From contig NZ_CP163520.1 of NCBI RefSeq assembly GCF_041080675.1, positions 2,356,001 to 2,420,000 of the forward strand: a stretch of DNA of 64,000 nucleotides, written 5' to 3'. The position numbers and the translations under genes were made by a program. This DNA comes from Streptomyces sp. cg36 (GTDB lineage: Bacteria; Actinomycetota; Actinomycetes; Streptomycetales; Streptomycetaceae). Of the stretch, positions 56,055 through 64,000 are shown in pieces. How positions within the stretch are numbered: the first letter of the stretch is position 1; each line of letters opens with the position of its first letter. Under the pieces are notes generated by a model that saw only the letters and a program-made list of their open reading frames with translations, was not told where the DNA came from and did no database searches.

Positions 56055-56889
56055 CGGAGAGGTCCTGGAGGCCCACCACCCGCAGCAGCTCCAGGCGCTG
56101 GTGGGCCTCGGTGCCGGGGCGGGCCGAGTGCACCACCAGGAACTGGCCCTCCTCGGAGCTGAGCAGGATCTCGCAGTCCAGGTCGAGACGGCCGACCACC
56201 GGGTGCAGGAACCGCTTGCGCTTGGCGTGCCGCGTCTCCACCTCGTGCTCCAGCCACAGCGCCGCGAACTCCTCGCTCGCCTCGCGCAGTTCGGCCACCA
56301 GCGCGGCCGGACCCGGGTCGTCCGGGCGGGCCGCGAGGACCGCGCGCAGCTGCGCCACATGGCTGCGGGAGTGCTCCGCCTGGTCCTCGGGCGGGAACAG
56401 GGCGCGCAGCGCGGGCTCGGTGAAGTAGCCGCGGATGATGTTGCGGCCGGGCCCTGCCTCGCCGACCAGCGCCGCGGCCATCGCGTTCTGCGCGAGCACC
56501 TCGCCCCAGTCGCTCATCACCTGCGCGGGCGCGTCGTGCAGCCGGTCCAGGATCAGCATCAGCCCGGGGCGCACATGGACCGAGCCGTGCCGCTCGCGCG
56601 GGGGCTCCTCGCCCGCCAGGTGGAAGAGGTGGTCGCGCCCGTCCCGGCTCAGCCGCAGCGCCCGCGCCAGCGCGGTCAGCATCTGCCGGGACGGGCGCGA
56701 GCCGCGGGCCTGCTCCAGCCGGGTGTAGTAGTCCGCCGACATCCCGGTGAGCTGGGCGACCTCTTCCCTGCGCAGCCCGGTGGTGCGCCGCCGGGGCCCC
56801 GAGGCCAGGCCCACGTCCGAAGGTGCCAGCCGGGCCCGGCAGTGCCGCAGGAAGTCCGCGAGTTCGTCTCTGTCCACGTCCCTCAGCAT
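56044..56889 (-). CDS. XRE regulator with MmyB-like ligand-binding domain
   Basis: A 281-residue regulator. The HTH lies at residues 8-75 (LADFLRHCRARLAPSDVGL, RTTGLRREEVAQLTGMSADYYTRLEQARG). MmyB-like PAS-type domain follows (VLAQNAMAAALVGEAGPGRNIIRGYF, HVAQLRAVLAARPDD, FLHPVVGRLDLDCEILLSSEEGQFLVVHSARPGT). ATG at 56889. It is divergent from the SDR gene at 57003, its probable target; regulators of this family nearly always control a neighbouring oxidoreductase. It overlaps the phospholipase gene end by 11 bases. Confidence 0.9.
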   Translation of the reverse strand: MLRDVDRDELADFLRHCRARLAPSDVGLASGPRRRTTGLRREEVAQLTGMSADYYTRLEQARGSRPSRQMLTALARALRLSRDGRDHLFHLAGEEPPRERHGSVHVRPGLMLILDRLHDAPAQVMSDWGEVLAQNAMAAALVGEAGPGRNIIRGYFTEPALRALFPPEDQAEHSRSHVAQLRAVLAARPDDPGPAALVAELREASEEFAALWLEHEVETRHAKRKRFLHPVVGRLDLDCEILLSSEEGQFLVVHSARPGTEAHQRLELLRVVGLQDLSVSR

Positions 56890-57002
56890 GACGCCGGGAT
56901 TCCGCCGTATCCAGGGAGTGCCGCTCCCTGGATGAGGACGTCCCTCCCGCCCCGTCCAACCCCGCGCCACGCTGGGCGCAGACGACGAGAGAGGAGCGCG
57001 CG

Positions 57003-57851
57003 ATGCGGATTCTGGTGACCGGGGCGACGGGCGCGGTCGGCCGGCGGCTGGTGCCGAGGCTGGTGCAGCGGACCGATGTGGTGCGGGTGCTGGTCCGGGA
57101 CGAGGCGCGCGGCGCGGCGCTCGGCTCCCACGAGGTCGCCGTCGGCGACGTGCGCGACGAGGAGGCCGTGCGCAAGGCGCTGGCCGGGGTGGACGCGGTG
57201 CTCAACCTCGCGGTCGCCTTCCGGGAGGTGTCGGACGAGGAGAACCGGGCGGTCAACCGGGACGCGGCGATCGCGCTCGGCCGGGCCGCGCTGGAGGCGG
57301 GGGCGGGCCGGTTCGTGCAGGTGTCGTCGAACCTGGCGTACGGACTGGGGCGCGGGCGCCCGCTCACCGAGGACGACGCGCCGCTGCCCGGCGGTCCGCT
57401 GTGGGGCGCCTACGCGCAGTCCAAGGCGGAGGCCGAGCAGGCCCTGTTCGCGCTCCACCGCGAGCACGGCCTGGACGTGCGCGTCGGCGCCCTCGCCTAC
57501 TGCTACGGCGAGGGCGACCCGCATCTGGCCCAGTCGGTGCGCTGGGCCCGGCAGTGGGCCGGGCACCAGCGGCTGCCGATGGTCCACCACGCGGACGTGG
57601 CGCAGGGCCTGATGCGGCTGCTGTACGCGCCGGGGGTGGCGGGCCGCAAGTACAACATCGCGGACGACTGCCCGGTCACCGCGGTCGAGCTGCTCCAGCT
57701 CAACGGGGTGGAGGTGCCGCGGGAGCTGGCGCGGCGCACCGACCCGGACCCGTTCCACACGGTCATGTCGACGCTGCGGATCCGCGACGAGCTGGGCTTC
57801 CGCCCGCTGTACCCGTCGGTGTGGACGGCCCGGGACGCGGGCGTGCTGTAG
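57003..57851 (+). CDS. NAD-dependent epimerase/dehydratase family protein
   Basis: A 282-residue extended SDR: MRILVTGATGAVGRRLV (nucleotide site), DVRDEEAVRKALAGVDAVLNLAVAF, VQVSSNLAYGLG, YAQSKAEAEQALF (active-site YxxxK) and GRKYNIADDCPVTAVELLQL. It oxidises or epimerises a sugar-like or small hydroxy substrate. AGAGAGGAGCGCGCG precedes the ATG. Divergent XRE-MmyB gene probably controls it. Confidence 0.87.
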   Translation: MRILVTGATGAVGRRLVPRLVQRTDVVRVLVRDEARGAALGSHEVAVGDVRDEEAVRKALAGVDAVLNLAVAFREVSDEENRAVNRDAAIALGRAALEAGAGRFVQVSSNLAYGLGRGRPLTEDDAPLPGGPLWGAYAQSKAEAEQALFALHREHGLDVRVGALAYCYGEGDPHLAQSVRWARQWAGHQRLPMVHHADVAQGLMRLLYAPGVAGRKYNIADDCPVTAVELLQLNGVEVPRELARRTDPDPFHTVMSTLRIRDELGFRPLYPSVWTARDAGVL

Positions 57852-57888
57852 GGATCCGGCCCGGCCGCGGGGTGCGGCACGCGCGCCG

Positions 57889-58431
57889 CTACAGCACGTC
57901 GCCGTCGCGCCAGTCGAAGACCAGTGGCCGGGCCGGGTCGGGCAGCGGGCGGCCCGCGGCGGGGCGGACGTAGGTGGTGCCCTCCTCCTCGGCGAGGCGC
58001 ACCACCCCGTCCGGGCCGAGCGCCTCGATCCGGCCGGGCCACACCTGCCAGCCGCGCGAGCGGTAGAGCGCCGCGCCCTCGGCGGAGGCGGAGAGCGCGC
58101 CGAACTCGTACGCCTCGTCGATCACGTGCTCCAGCGCGGCCATGACCCGGGAGCCGAGCCCCTGGCGGCGCCGGTCGGCGCGGACGGCGACGGCCTCGAC
58201 GTAGCCGATCCGGTAGGACCGGCCGCCGTGCAGCACCCGGCGCATGATGACGCTGCCGTGGGCGGCCAGCCCGTCCTCGTCGTCGAGGAAGGAGTGGACC
58301 CCGCCGAGGGCGTGGTCCCAGTCCTCGTCGCTGAAGTCCCCCTCGAAGGCGGCGTCGAGCAGGGCGCGGATCCTCGGCAGCCCGTCCGGACCCAGTTGCG
58401 AGGTGTGCGCGGTGTGCTGAGACTCAGTCAT
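57889..58431 (-). CDS. GNAT acetyltransferase, aminoglycoside 2'-N-acetyltransferase (AAC(2')-I)-like
   Basis: A 180-residue GNAT protein. FEGDFSDEDWDHALGGVHSFL, IMRRVLHGGRSYRIGYVEAVAVRADRRRQGLG (acetyl-CoA motif A), YEFGALSASAEGAALYRSRGWQVWPG and GTTYVRP ... LVFDWRDGDVL align with the AAC(2')-I family of mycobacteria and Providencia over the whole length. These enzymes acetylate the 2' amine of gentamicin-type drugs or other amines. ATG at 58431; the longer frame upstream is not used. It is divergent from the nitroreductase. Resistance activity is inferred from similarity only. Confidence 0.78.
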   Translation of the reverse strand: MTESQHTAHTSQLGPDGLPRIRALLDAAFEGDFSDEDWDHALGGVHSFLDDEDGLAAHGSVIMRRVLHGGRSYRIGYVEAVAVRADRRRQGLGSRVMAALEHVIDEAYEFGALSASAEGAALYRSRGWQVWPGRIEALGPDGVVRLAEEEGTTYVRPAAGRPLPDPARPLVFDWRDGDVL

Positions 58432-58497
58432 GTGCCCACTGTGGCAGGCCGCTTCGCGTTCTTCCGCGCCGGGCGGGGCCGCGTCAGACTCGGTGCC

Positions 58498-59202
58498 ATG
58501 CCGACTTCGACCCCACAGCGGTGGACGCCCACCCACGGCGAGCCCTACCGCCCCGTCCCGTACCGCCCCGAGCGGATGCCCGCGGCCGAATCCCTGGCGC
58601 GCGCGGCCCGGCTGCGCGCCACCATGGACCGGCGCCGCACCGTACGGCAGTTCTCCCCGGACCCGATTCCCGAGCAGGTGGTGCGGGACGCGATCGCGTG
58701 TGCCGCGACCGCGCCCTCGGGCGCCCACCAGCAGCCCTGGACCTTCGTGCTGGTGCGCGACCCCGAGGTGCGCCGGCGGATCCGGGAGGCCGCCGAGCAC
58801 GAGGAGGAGGTCTCCTACGACGGCCGGCTCGGCGAGGAGTGGCTGGCGGCGCTGCGCCCGCTGGGCACCGACGCCGTCAAGGCGCACCTGACCGACGCCC
58901 CGGCCCTGATCGTCGTCTTCCAGCAGCGGTACTGGCTGGCCGAGGACGGCACCAAGCACAAGCACTACTACGTGGACGAGTCCGTCGGGATCGCGGTGGG
59001 GCTGCTGCTGAGCGCGCTGCACCAGTGCGGTCTGGCGGCGCTGGTGCACACGCCGAGCCCGATGCGGTTCCTCTCCCAGGTGCTGGAGCGGCCGGTGAAC
59101 GAGAAGGCGTTCGCGGTGATACCGGTGGGCTATCCGGCCGGGGACTGCGAGGTCCCCGATCTCGTGCGCAAGTCGCTCGACCAGGTCCTGGTGGAGTACT
59201 GA
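58498..59202 (+). CDS. Nitroreductase-family flavoprotein
   Basis: A 234-residue FMN enzyme: RRTVRQFSPDPIPEQVVRDAIACAATAPSGAHQQPWTFVLV (FMN site), APALIVVFQQRYW, YVDESVGIAVGLLLSALHQCGLAALVHTPSPMRFLSQVL and AVIPVGYPAGDCEVPDL. The pattern is near the BluB/iodotyrosine-deiodinase branch. It reduces quinones, nitro groups or halogenated tyrosine-like compounds. The ATG at 58498 has only 66 bp to the divergent acetyltransferase start. Confidence 0.88.
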   Translation: MPTSTPQRWTPTHGEPYRPVPYRPERMPAAESLARAARLRATMDRRRTVRQFSPDPIPEQVVRDAIACAATAPSGAHQQPWTFVLVRDPEVRRRIREAAEHEEEVSYDGRLGEEWLAALRPLGTDAVKAHLTDAPALIVVFQQRYWLAEDGTKHKHYYVDESVGIAVGLLLSALHQCGLAALVHTPSPMRFLSQVLERPVNEKAFAVIPVGYPAGDCEVPDLVRKSLDQVLVEY

Positions 59203-59253
59203 GCGCCCGCGGCGGCGCCTGACCCGCGAGCCGCGGGCCGTGCCGCAAGGGAA

Positions 59254-59299
59254 CCGCCCCCGTCCTCGGTTGGGGGACCAAGGACGGGGGCGGGGTTTG
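59254..59299. terminator. Bidirectional terminator between nitroreductase and P5C dehydrogenase genes
   Basis: CCGCCCCCGTCCT pairs with AGGACGGGGGCGG (59254-59266 and 59281-59293); GGTTTGG follows. It lies between convergent stops at 59202 and 59314. Confidence 0.75.
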
Positions 59300-59313
59300 G
59301 AGGTGACGGACCG

Positions 59314-60945
59314 TCAGCCCATGTGGGGGTAGGCGTAGTCGGTCGGCGGGACCAGCGTCTCCTTGATGGCGCGGGTCAGCGTCCAGCGCATCAGGTTCTG
59401 CGGGGCGCCCGCCTTGTCGTTGGTGCCCGAGGCACGGCCGCCGCCGAAGGGCTGCTGGCCGACGACGGCGCCGGTCGACTTGTCGTTGATGTAGAAGTTG
59501 CCGGCCGCGTAGCGGAGCTTCTCCATCGTGTACGCGGCGGCGGCGCGGTCGCCGGAGATGACCGAGCCGGTGAGCGCGTAGTCCGAGACGGACTCCATCT
59601 GCTCCAGCATCTCGTCGTACTTCTCGTCGTCGTAGACGTGGACCGCCAGGATCGGGCCGAAGTACTCGGTCGTGAAGACCTCGTTCTCGGGGTCCGTGCA
59701 CTCGATGACGGTCGGGCGGACGAAGTAGCCGACCGAGTCGTCGTAGGTGCCGCCCGCGACGACCGTGCAGGAGGCGTCGCCCTTGGCGCGGTCGATCGCG
59801 GCCTTGTTCTTGGCGAACGAGCGCTCGTCGATGACGGCGCCGATGAAGTTCGACAGGTCGGTGACGTCACCCATGGTGATGGCGTCGACCTCGGCCGCGA
59901 ACTCCTCCTTGAAGCCGTCGTTCCAGATGGAGGCCGGGACGTAGGCGCGCGAGGACGCGGAGCACTTCTGGCCCTGGAACTCGAAGGAGCCGCGGGTCAG
60001 CGCGGTCTTCAGGACGGCGCGGTCGGCGCTCGGGTGCGCGACGACGAAGTCCTTGCCGCCGGTCTCGCCGACCAGGCGCGGGTAGGTGCGGTACTTCTCG
60101 ATGTTGGTGCCGACCGTCTTCCACAGGTGCTGGAAGGTCTTGGTGGAACCGGTGAAGTGGATGCCCGCCAGGTCGCGGTGGTTCAGCGCGATCTCGGAGA
60201 CGGCCAGGCCGTCACCGGTGACCAGGTTGATGACGCCCTTGGGCAGCCCGGCCTCCTCCAGGAGCCGCATCAGCAGCACGGCGGCGTGGGTCTGGGTCGG
60301 GGACGGCTTCCACACGACCACGTTGCCCATCAGGGCCGGGGCGGTCGGCAGGTTGCCCGCGATGGCCGTGAAGTTGAACGGCGTGATCGCGTAGACGAAA
60401 CCTTCCAGCGGACGGTGGTCCATCCGGTTCCACACGCCCGGGGAGTTCGCCGGGGGCTGCTCGGCCAGGATCTGGCGGGCGTAGTGGACGTTGAAGCGCC
60501 AGAAGTCGACGAGCTCGCACGGGGTGTCGATCTCGGCCTGCTGGGCGGTCTTGGACTGGCCGAGCATGGTCGAGGCGGCCAGCGTCTCGCGCCAGGGGCC
60601 GGCCAGCAGCTCGGCGGCGCGCAGGATGATCGCGGCGCGGTCGTCGAAGGCCATCGCGCGCCACGCCGGGGCGGCGGCGAGGGCGGCGTCGATGGCGTCC
60701 TGGGCGTCCTGGGTCGTCGCGTTGGCGTACGTGCCGATGACGGCCCGGTGGTTGTGCGGCTGCACGACGTCGAAGCGCTCGCCGCCGCCCATCCGCTTCT
60801 CGCCGCCGATGGTCATCGGCAGCTCGATGGGGTTCTGGGCCAGCTCCTTGAGCTTGGCCTCCAGGCGCGCGCGCTCGGGCGAACCCGGGGCGTAGCCGTG
60901 CACCGGCTCGTTGACGGGAGCGGGGACCTGGGTCACAGCGTCCAT
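59314..60945 (-). CDS. pruA: Delta-1-pyrroline-5-carboxylate dehydrogenase
   Basis: A 543-residue aldehyde dehydrogenase for the second step of proline breakdown (P5C to glutamate). VITPFNFTAIAGNLPTAPALMGN, ETGGKDFVVAHPSADRA (catalytic Glu), RGSFEFQGQKCSASSRAYVP (catalytic Cys) and NFYINDKSTGAVVGQQPFGGGRASGTNDKAG are complete. Length equals that of the L-P5C dehydrogenase group. It follows the proline dehydrogenase gene by 34 bases in the same direction... the ATG at 60945 comes upstream in the coordinates, so it is the second gene of the minus-strand operon (61906 to 59314). Confidence 0.95.
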   Translation of the reverse strand: MDAVTQVPAPVNEPVHGYAPGSPERARLEAKLKELAQNPIELPMTIGGEKRMGGGERFDVVQPHNHRAVIGTYANATTQDAQDAIDAALAAAPAWRAMAFDDRAAIILRAAELLAGPWRETLAASTMLGQSKTAQQAEIDTPCELVDFWRFNVHYARQILAEQPPANSPGVWNRMDHRPLEGFVYAITPFNFTAIAGNLPTAPALMGNVVVWKPSPTQTHAAVLLMRLLEEAGLPKGVINLVTGDGLAVSEIALNHRDLAGIHFTGSTKTFQHLWKTVGTNIEKYRTYPRLVGETGGKDFVVAHPSADRAVLKTALTRGSFEFQGQKCSASSRAYVPASIWNDGFKEEFAAEVDAITMGDVTDLSNFIGAVIDERSFAKNKAAIDRAKGDASCTVVAGGTYDDSVGYFVRPTVIECTDPENEVFTTEYFGPILAVHVYDDEKYDEMLEQMESVSDYALTGSVISGDRAAAAYTMEKLRYAAGNFYINDKSTGAVVGQQPFGGGRASGTNDKAGAPQNLMRWTLTRAIKETLVPPTDYAYPHMG

Positions 60946-60979
60946 GAGTCTCTTTACTCCTTGATGAGGGGTGGTGGGC

Positions 60980-61906
60980 TCAGCCCTTGGTGAGGATGGA
61001 GCGGGCGAAGAAGAGCAGGTTGGCCGGCTTCTCCGCCAGACGGCGCATGAAGTAGCCGTACCAGTCGGTGCCGTACGCCGTGTAGACGCGCATCCGGTGG
61101 CCCTCGGCCGCCAGGCGCACGTGCTCGTCGCTGCGGATGCCGTACAGCATCTGGAACTCGTACTCGTCCAGCTTGCGCCCCGCGCGCCGGGCGAGCTCCT
61201 GGGTGATGGCGATCAGCCGCGGGTCGTGCGAGCCGATCATCGGGTACGCGTCGCCGTCCATCAGGATCTTCAGGATGCGGACGTACGCCTTGTCGATCTC
61301 GCCCTTGTCCTGGTACGCGACGGAGGCGGGCTCCTTGTAGGCGCCCTTCACGATCCGGACCCGGCTGCCGGCGGCGGACAGCCGGCGGGCGTCCTCCTCG
61401 GTGCGGAAGAGGTACGCCTGGATGACGCAGCCGGTCTGCGGGAAGTCCTTCCGCAGCTCCTCGTGGATGGCGAACATCGAGTCGAGGGTGGTGTGGTCCT
61501 CGGCGTCCAGGGTGACCGTGGTGCCGATGGCGGCGGCGGCCTCGACGACCGGGCGGACGTTGGCCAGGGCGAGCTCGTGGCCGCCCTCCAGCGCCTGGCC
61601 GAACATCGACAGCTTCACGGACATCTCGGCGCGGGTACCCAGGTCCAGGTCCTTGAGGCGCTCGATCAGCTGGAGGTAGGCGTCGCGCGCGGCGTACGAC
61701 TGCTCCACCGTGGTGATGTCCTCGCCCACCACGTCCAGGGTGACCTCCAGGCCCTTGCCCGCGGCGTCCTTGACGATCGGCACGACCTGGTCGACCGTCT
61801 CACCGGCGATGAACCGGTCGACGACCTGCTTCGTGCCGGGGGCGGCCGAGATGAAACGGCGCATCTTGTCGCTGCGCGACGCGGCGAGGATCACGGGACC
61901 CAGCAC
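60980..61906 (-). CDS. putB: Proline dehydrogenase
   Basis: A 308-residue FAD enzyme oxidising proline to P5C. GPVILAASRSDKMRRFISAAP, TLDVVGEDITT, VKLSMFGQAL, VTLDAEDHTTLDSMFAIHEEL, GCVIQAYLFRT, RVRIVKGAYKEPASVAYQDK, GSHDPRLIA and EFQMLYGIR are the TIM-barrel motifs. I start at the GTG at 61906: GGAGG lies 6 bases upstream and it removes the odd N-terminal stretch. First gene of the proline operon; the divergent PucR-type gene is its likely activator. Confidence 0.93.
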   Translation of the reverse strand: MLGPVILAASRSDKMRRFISAAPGTKQVVDRFIAGETVDQVVPIVKDAAGKGLEVTLDVVGEDITTVEQSYAARDAYLQLIERLKDLDLGTRAEMSVKLSMFGQALEGGHELALANVRPVVEAAAAIGTTVTLDAEDHTTLDSMFAIHEELRKDFPQTGCVIQAYLFRTEEDARRLSAAGSRVRIVKGAYKEPASVAYQDKGEIDKAYVRILKILMDGDAYPMIGSHDPRLIAITQELARRAGRKLDEYEFQMLYGIRSDEHVRLAAEGHRMRVYTAYGTDWYGYFMRRLAEKPANLLFFARSILTKG

Positions 61907-62090
61907 GGGGCACCTCCATGGAAAGGGGTAGCAGGGGGCCGAAACCCGACGTTTCGGGAACGGCACGGAGAACCACCGTGAAACCTAGGGATCCCTTTGA
62001 TCCTCGGCCATCGACAGCTGTCACGCATCCGTGCCCCCCATCTCAGACAGATGTCTGAAGGCCGGGCCGGAATGCGGGAGAATGGCGGGC

Positions 62091-63272
62091 GTGAAGGGCG
62101 ACTACCAGGACCTGGTCGATGAGATCTCGGCGCTGCTCGGCGCCCCCGCGACCCTGGAGGACCGGGATTTCGGGCTGATCGCCTTCGGCGCGCACGACTC
62201 CGAGGACGACGCGGCGATGGACCCGGTGCGCACCCGCTCGATCCTGACCCGCCGCTCCACCCCGGCGGTCCGCGCCTGGTTCGAGGGGTTCGGCATCACC
62301 CGGGCGACCGGCCCGGTGCGCATCCCGGCCGCCCCCGAGGCGGGCGTCTTCCGGGACCGCGTCTGCCTGCCGGTGCGCCACCGCGGCATCGTGCTCGGTT
62401 ACGTGTGGCTGCTGGACGCCGACCCGGGCCCGGCCGAGGACCGGCTGGCGGCGGCGATGGAGGTGGCGGCCCGGATCGGCGGGCTGCTGGCCGACGAGGC
62501 CCAGGCGGGCGCCGACCTCTCCCGGGAGTTCCGGGCGGCCCTCACCGCGGGCCGGGGCTGGCAGCGCGACATGGCGACGGCGGCCCTGCGCACGGCGCTG
62601 GGCCCGGACGCGGACGGTCTGCACACCGTGGTCTGCGTGGCGCCCTGGCCGCACGAGGCGCCCTCGGTGCGCACGCTGCCGGGGACGGCCGCCCTGTGCG
62701 TGGTGCCGTGGCCCGCGCCCGGCGGCGCCGCCGACCCGGCCGCCGCGACCGGCGACGGCGGTCCGGCCCAGGTGCTCGCCGCCCTGGTGCGGCTGCGCTC
62801 CGCCGAGGCGCTCGCCCCGGCGCTGACGGCCGCCGAGCGGCTGCGGGCGACGGGGGGACCGGGGGCCGCGGCCGGGGTCGCACCCGCCCGCCGGGGCCTG
62901 GGCGAGCTGCCCGCCTCCTGGCACGAGGCGACCGCCGCCGCCCGCGCCGCACTGGGCGAGCCGCGTCTGGGGCCGGTGGCGCAGTGGGCGGGGATCGGCC
63001 CGTACCGGCTGCTGACCGCGCTGCCCGCGGACGCGCCGCACGACCCGGCGGTGGCCGCGCTGCTCTCCCCCGCCAACCCCGAACTGGCCCGTACCGCCGA
63101 GGTGTTCCTCGACTGCGCGGGCCAGGCGGGCCGTACGGCGGCGGCGCTGGGCATCCACCGCCAGACCCTCTACTACCGGCTCTCCCGGGTCGAGCAGCTC
63201 ACCGGGCTCGACCTCGACGACGGCGAGGACCGGCTGCTGCTCCACATGGCCCTGAAGGCGTCACGCCTGTGA
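62091..63272 (+). CDS. PucR/CdaR-type regulator, probable proline-operon activator
   Basis: A 393-residue regulator. N-terminal sensing region ([51 protein letters not shown]). A GGDEF-like middle is degenerate ([13 protein letters not shown]). The C-terminal PucR helix-turn-helix is clear: [54 protein letters not shown] at 62091 with GGGAGA 11 bases upstream; an ATG at 62082 is also possible. Divergent from putB, the usual arrangement of the proline-sensing activator. The C-terminus overlaps the TetR stop by 12 bases. Confidence 0.88.
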   Translation: MKGDYQDLVDEISALLGAPATLEDRDFGLIAFGAHDSEDDAAMDPVRTRSILTRRSTPAVRAWFEGFGITRATGPVRIPAAPEAGVFRDRVCLPVRHRGIVLGYVWLLDADPGPAEDRLAAAMEVAARIGGLLADEAQAGADLSREFRAALTAGRGWQRDMATAALRTALGPDADGLHTVVCVAPWPHEAPSVRTLPGTAALCVVPWPAPGGAADPAAATGDGGPAQVLAALVRLRSAEALAPALTAAERLRATGGPGAAAGVAPARRGLGELPASWHEATAAARAALGEPRLGPVAQWAGIGPYRLLTALPADAPHDPAVAALLSPANPELARTAEVFLDCAGQAGRTAAALGIHRQTLYYRLSRVEQLTGLDLDDGEDRLLLHMALKASRL

Positions 63273-63869
63273 GGTACCGGCCGGGGCCCCCGGGGCGCCG
63301 GCCGCGGCGAGGACCTTGCGCAGCCCCTCGGTGAGCTCGGCGCCGCTCGTCGCCGTGCCCGGGTCGAAGGTCCACTGGGCGATGAGCCCCATCATCAGCG
63401 TCATGTAGAACTTGCCGAGCGTGTCGACGTCCTCGTCACCGACCTCGGCCTCCACCCCGCCCATCAGCATCGGGATGATGCCGCGCGCACCCTCGCGCTG
63501 GGCCTGCGCCAGATGGTCGCGGACCTCCGGCAGCTGGTCGCCCATGACGATGATCTCCATGCTGAGGTGCCACATCGAGCCCGGCTGCTCCATGGTGGCG
63601 ATGATGTTCGACCACACCTCCCGGAAGCGGTCGAGCGAGCCGGGCGCGGTGGCCGGCGCCCCCTCGGGGGCGTCGAAGGCGTCCGAGACCCCCTCGACGA
63701 TCGCGATGTACGCCTGCGCGAGCAGGGCGTCCTTGGAGCCGTAGTGGTAGCCGATGGAGGCGAGGTTGGTCCCCGACTCCTTGACGATGTCGCGCGCGGT
63801 CGTCCGCGCGAAACCCTTCTCCAGCAGGCAGCGCTTGGCGCCTTCGAGCAGATCCTCGCGGTGTCCCAT
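63261..63869 (-). CDS. TetR/AcrR family regulator
   Basis: A 202-residue repressor with the HTH at residues 5-60 ([48 protein letters not shown]) and a helical ligand domain of TetR_C type ([25 protein letters not shown]). ATG at 63869, with a palindromic site in the promoter 22 bases upstream. No target other than itself or the partial gene at the right edge is visible. Confidence 0.9.
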   Translation of the reverse strand: MGHREDLLEGAKRCLLEKGFARTTARDIVKESGTNLASIGYHYGSKDALLAQAYIAIVEGVSDAFDAPEGAPATAPGSLDRFREVWSNIIATMEQPGSMWHLSMEIIVMGDQLPEVRDHLAQAQREGARGIIPMLMGGVEAEVGDEDVDTLGKFYMTLMMGLIAQWTFDPGTATSGAELTEGLRKVLAAAGAPGAPAGTSQA

Positions 63870-63887
63870 GCACCGAGCCTACCCGGC

Positions 63888-63920
63888 CCATAGACGTACG
63901 TCTAATACGTGCGTCTATGG
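63888..63920. promoter_or_regulatory. TetR operator
   Basis: TAGACGTACGTCTA (63891-63904) is a perfect 14-bp palindrome; a second TACGTGCGTCTA half follows, and the whole CCATAGACG ... CGTCTATGG (63888-63920) is symmetric too. The triple TAGACG-type arms fit two TetR dimers at the tetR promoter. Confidence 0.75.
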
Positions 63921-63937
63921 GCCCGGGGCGGGGTGGC

Positions 63938-64000
63938 TCAGACCAGGTTGACCGAGCGCGCCGAGGCGGCGCCGATCGCCTCCGCGACCTCGTTGAGCAC
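63938..64000 (-). CDS. C-terminal end of an unidentified protein (cut by window edge)
   Basis: The last 20 codons and a TGA stop: VLNEVAEAIGAASARSVNLV. The frame is open to the window edge and rich in Ala/Val/Ile as in an oxidoreductase end helix. Too short to name. Confidence 0.4.
   Translation of the reverse strand: MLNEVAEAIGAASARSVNLV

Noticed and set aside
1..64000. CRISPR arrays
   Set aside because: No array of regular 24-40 bp repeats with unique spacers was seen; the 8.4-8.6 kb repeats have near-identical spacers and are host intergenic repeats.

Overview
The window is high-GC actinobacterial DNA that fits a Streptomyces chromosome. Coding third positions are almost all G or C, GTG starts and 4-base ATGA/GTGA overlaps are common, and the leu/ilv, proline-catabolism and urease neighbourhoods have the arrangement typical of that genus. 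A complete-looking prophage of about 39 kb interrupts it.

Left chromosomal flank (1-8.4 kb). It holds the start of cimA (citramalate synthase), an MHS-type MFS symporter, a TetR regulator, agmatine deiminase, a two-gene divergent urease (ureC plus fused ureAB, no accessory genes here) and an NCS1 permease facing away from the urease. An intergenic stretch of host-type repeats follows (8.39-8.67 kb).

Prophage (about 8.8-47.9 kb). Its first 9 kb (8.9-17.6 kb) is an accessory and lysogeny region. It contains small unknown genes, a short GntR regulator, and a possible RiPP cassette in which a 45-residue Gly/Pro-rich peptide with an Asp-Gly site is followed directly by an isoaspartate-methyltransferase-like enzyme. 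It also has an XRE-DUF397 pair, a secreted peptide carrying two DPTWG motifs divergent from a LuxR-type regulator, and a phage sigma-like factor. The replication block (18-26.9 kb, minus strand) has a family A DNA polymerase split by one in-frame stop, a primase-helicase, a resolvase-like nuclease, a broken cytosine methyltransferase, a Gp3-like recombination directionality factor, a RecB/Cas4-like exonuclease and a dNMP kinase. Lysis genes lie at 26.9-28.4 kb. The siphovirus tail and head genes run at 28.4-43.8 kb on the minus strand: tail fibre, Dit, tape measure, tail chaperones, tail tube, connectors, capsid, scaffold, MuF-like protein, portal, TerL and TerS. One opposite-strand leaderless gene is inserted at 35.27 kb. 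The right end has two HNH nucleases, an unknown plus-strand gene, a tRNA, a dense block of inverted and direct repeats, and a large serine integrase next to attR.

Right chromosomal flank (48-64 kb). It holds ilvE and leuB (branched-chain amino acids), a Tat-exported purple acid phosphatase, a PadR regulator with a membrane partner, a Tat-exported phospholipase C, an XRE regulator divergent from an NAD-epimerase, an AAC(2')-I-like acetyltransferase divergent from a nitroreductase, proline dehydrogenase and P5C dehydrogenase with a PucR-type regulator, and a TetR gene with a clear palindromic operator.

State of the prophage. Most structural genes are full length, but three key genes carry lesions: an in-frame TAA in the polymerase, a frameshift in the portal, and a frameshift plus absent start codon in the methyltransferase. 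Either the prophage is decaying, or some of these are recoding events or assembly errors. The most novel-looking parts are the peptide-methyltransferase cassette, the DPTWG peptide-LuxR pair, the tRNA-Leu(CAA) without a long variable arm, and a two-copy inverted-repeat element.
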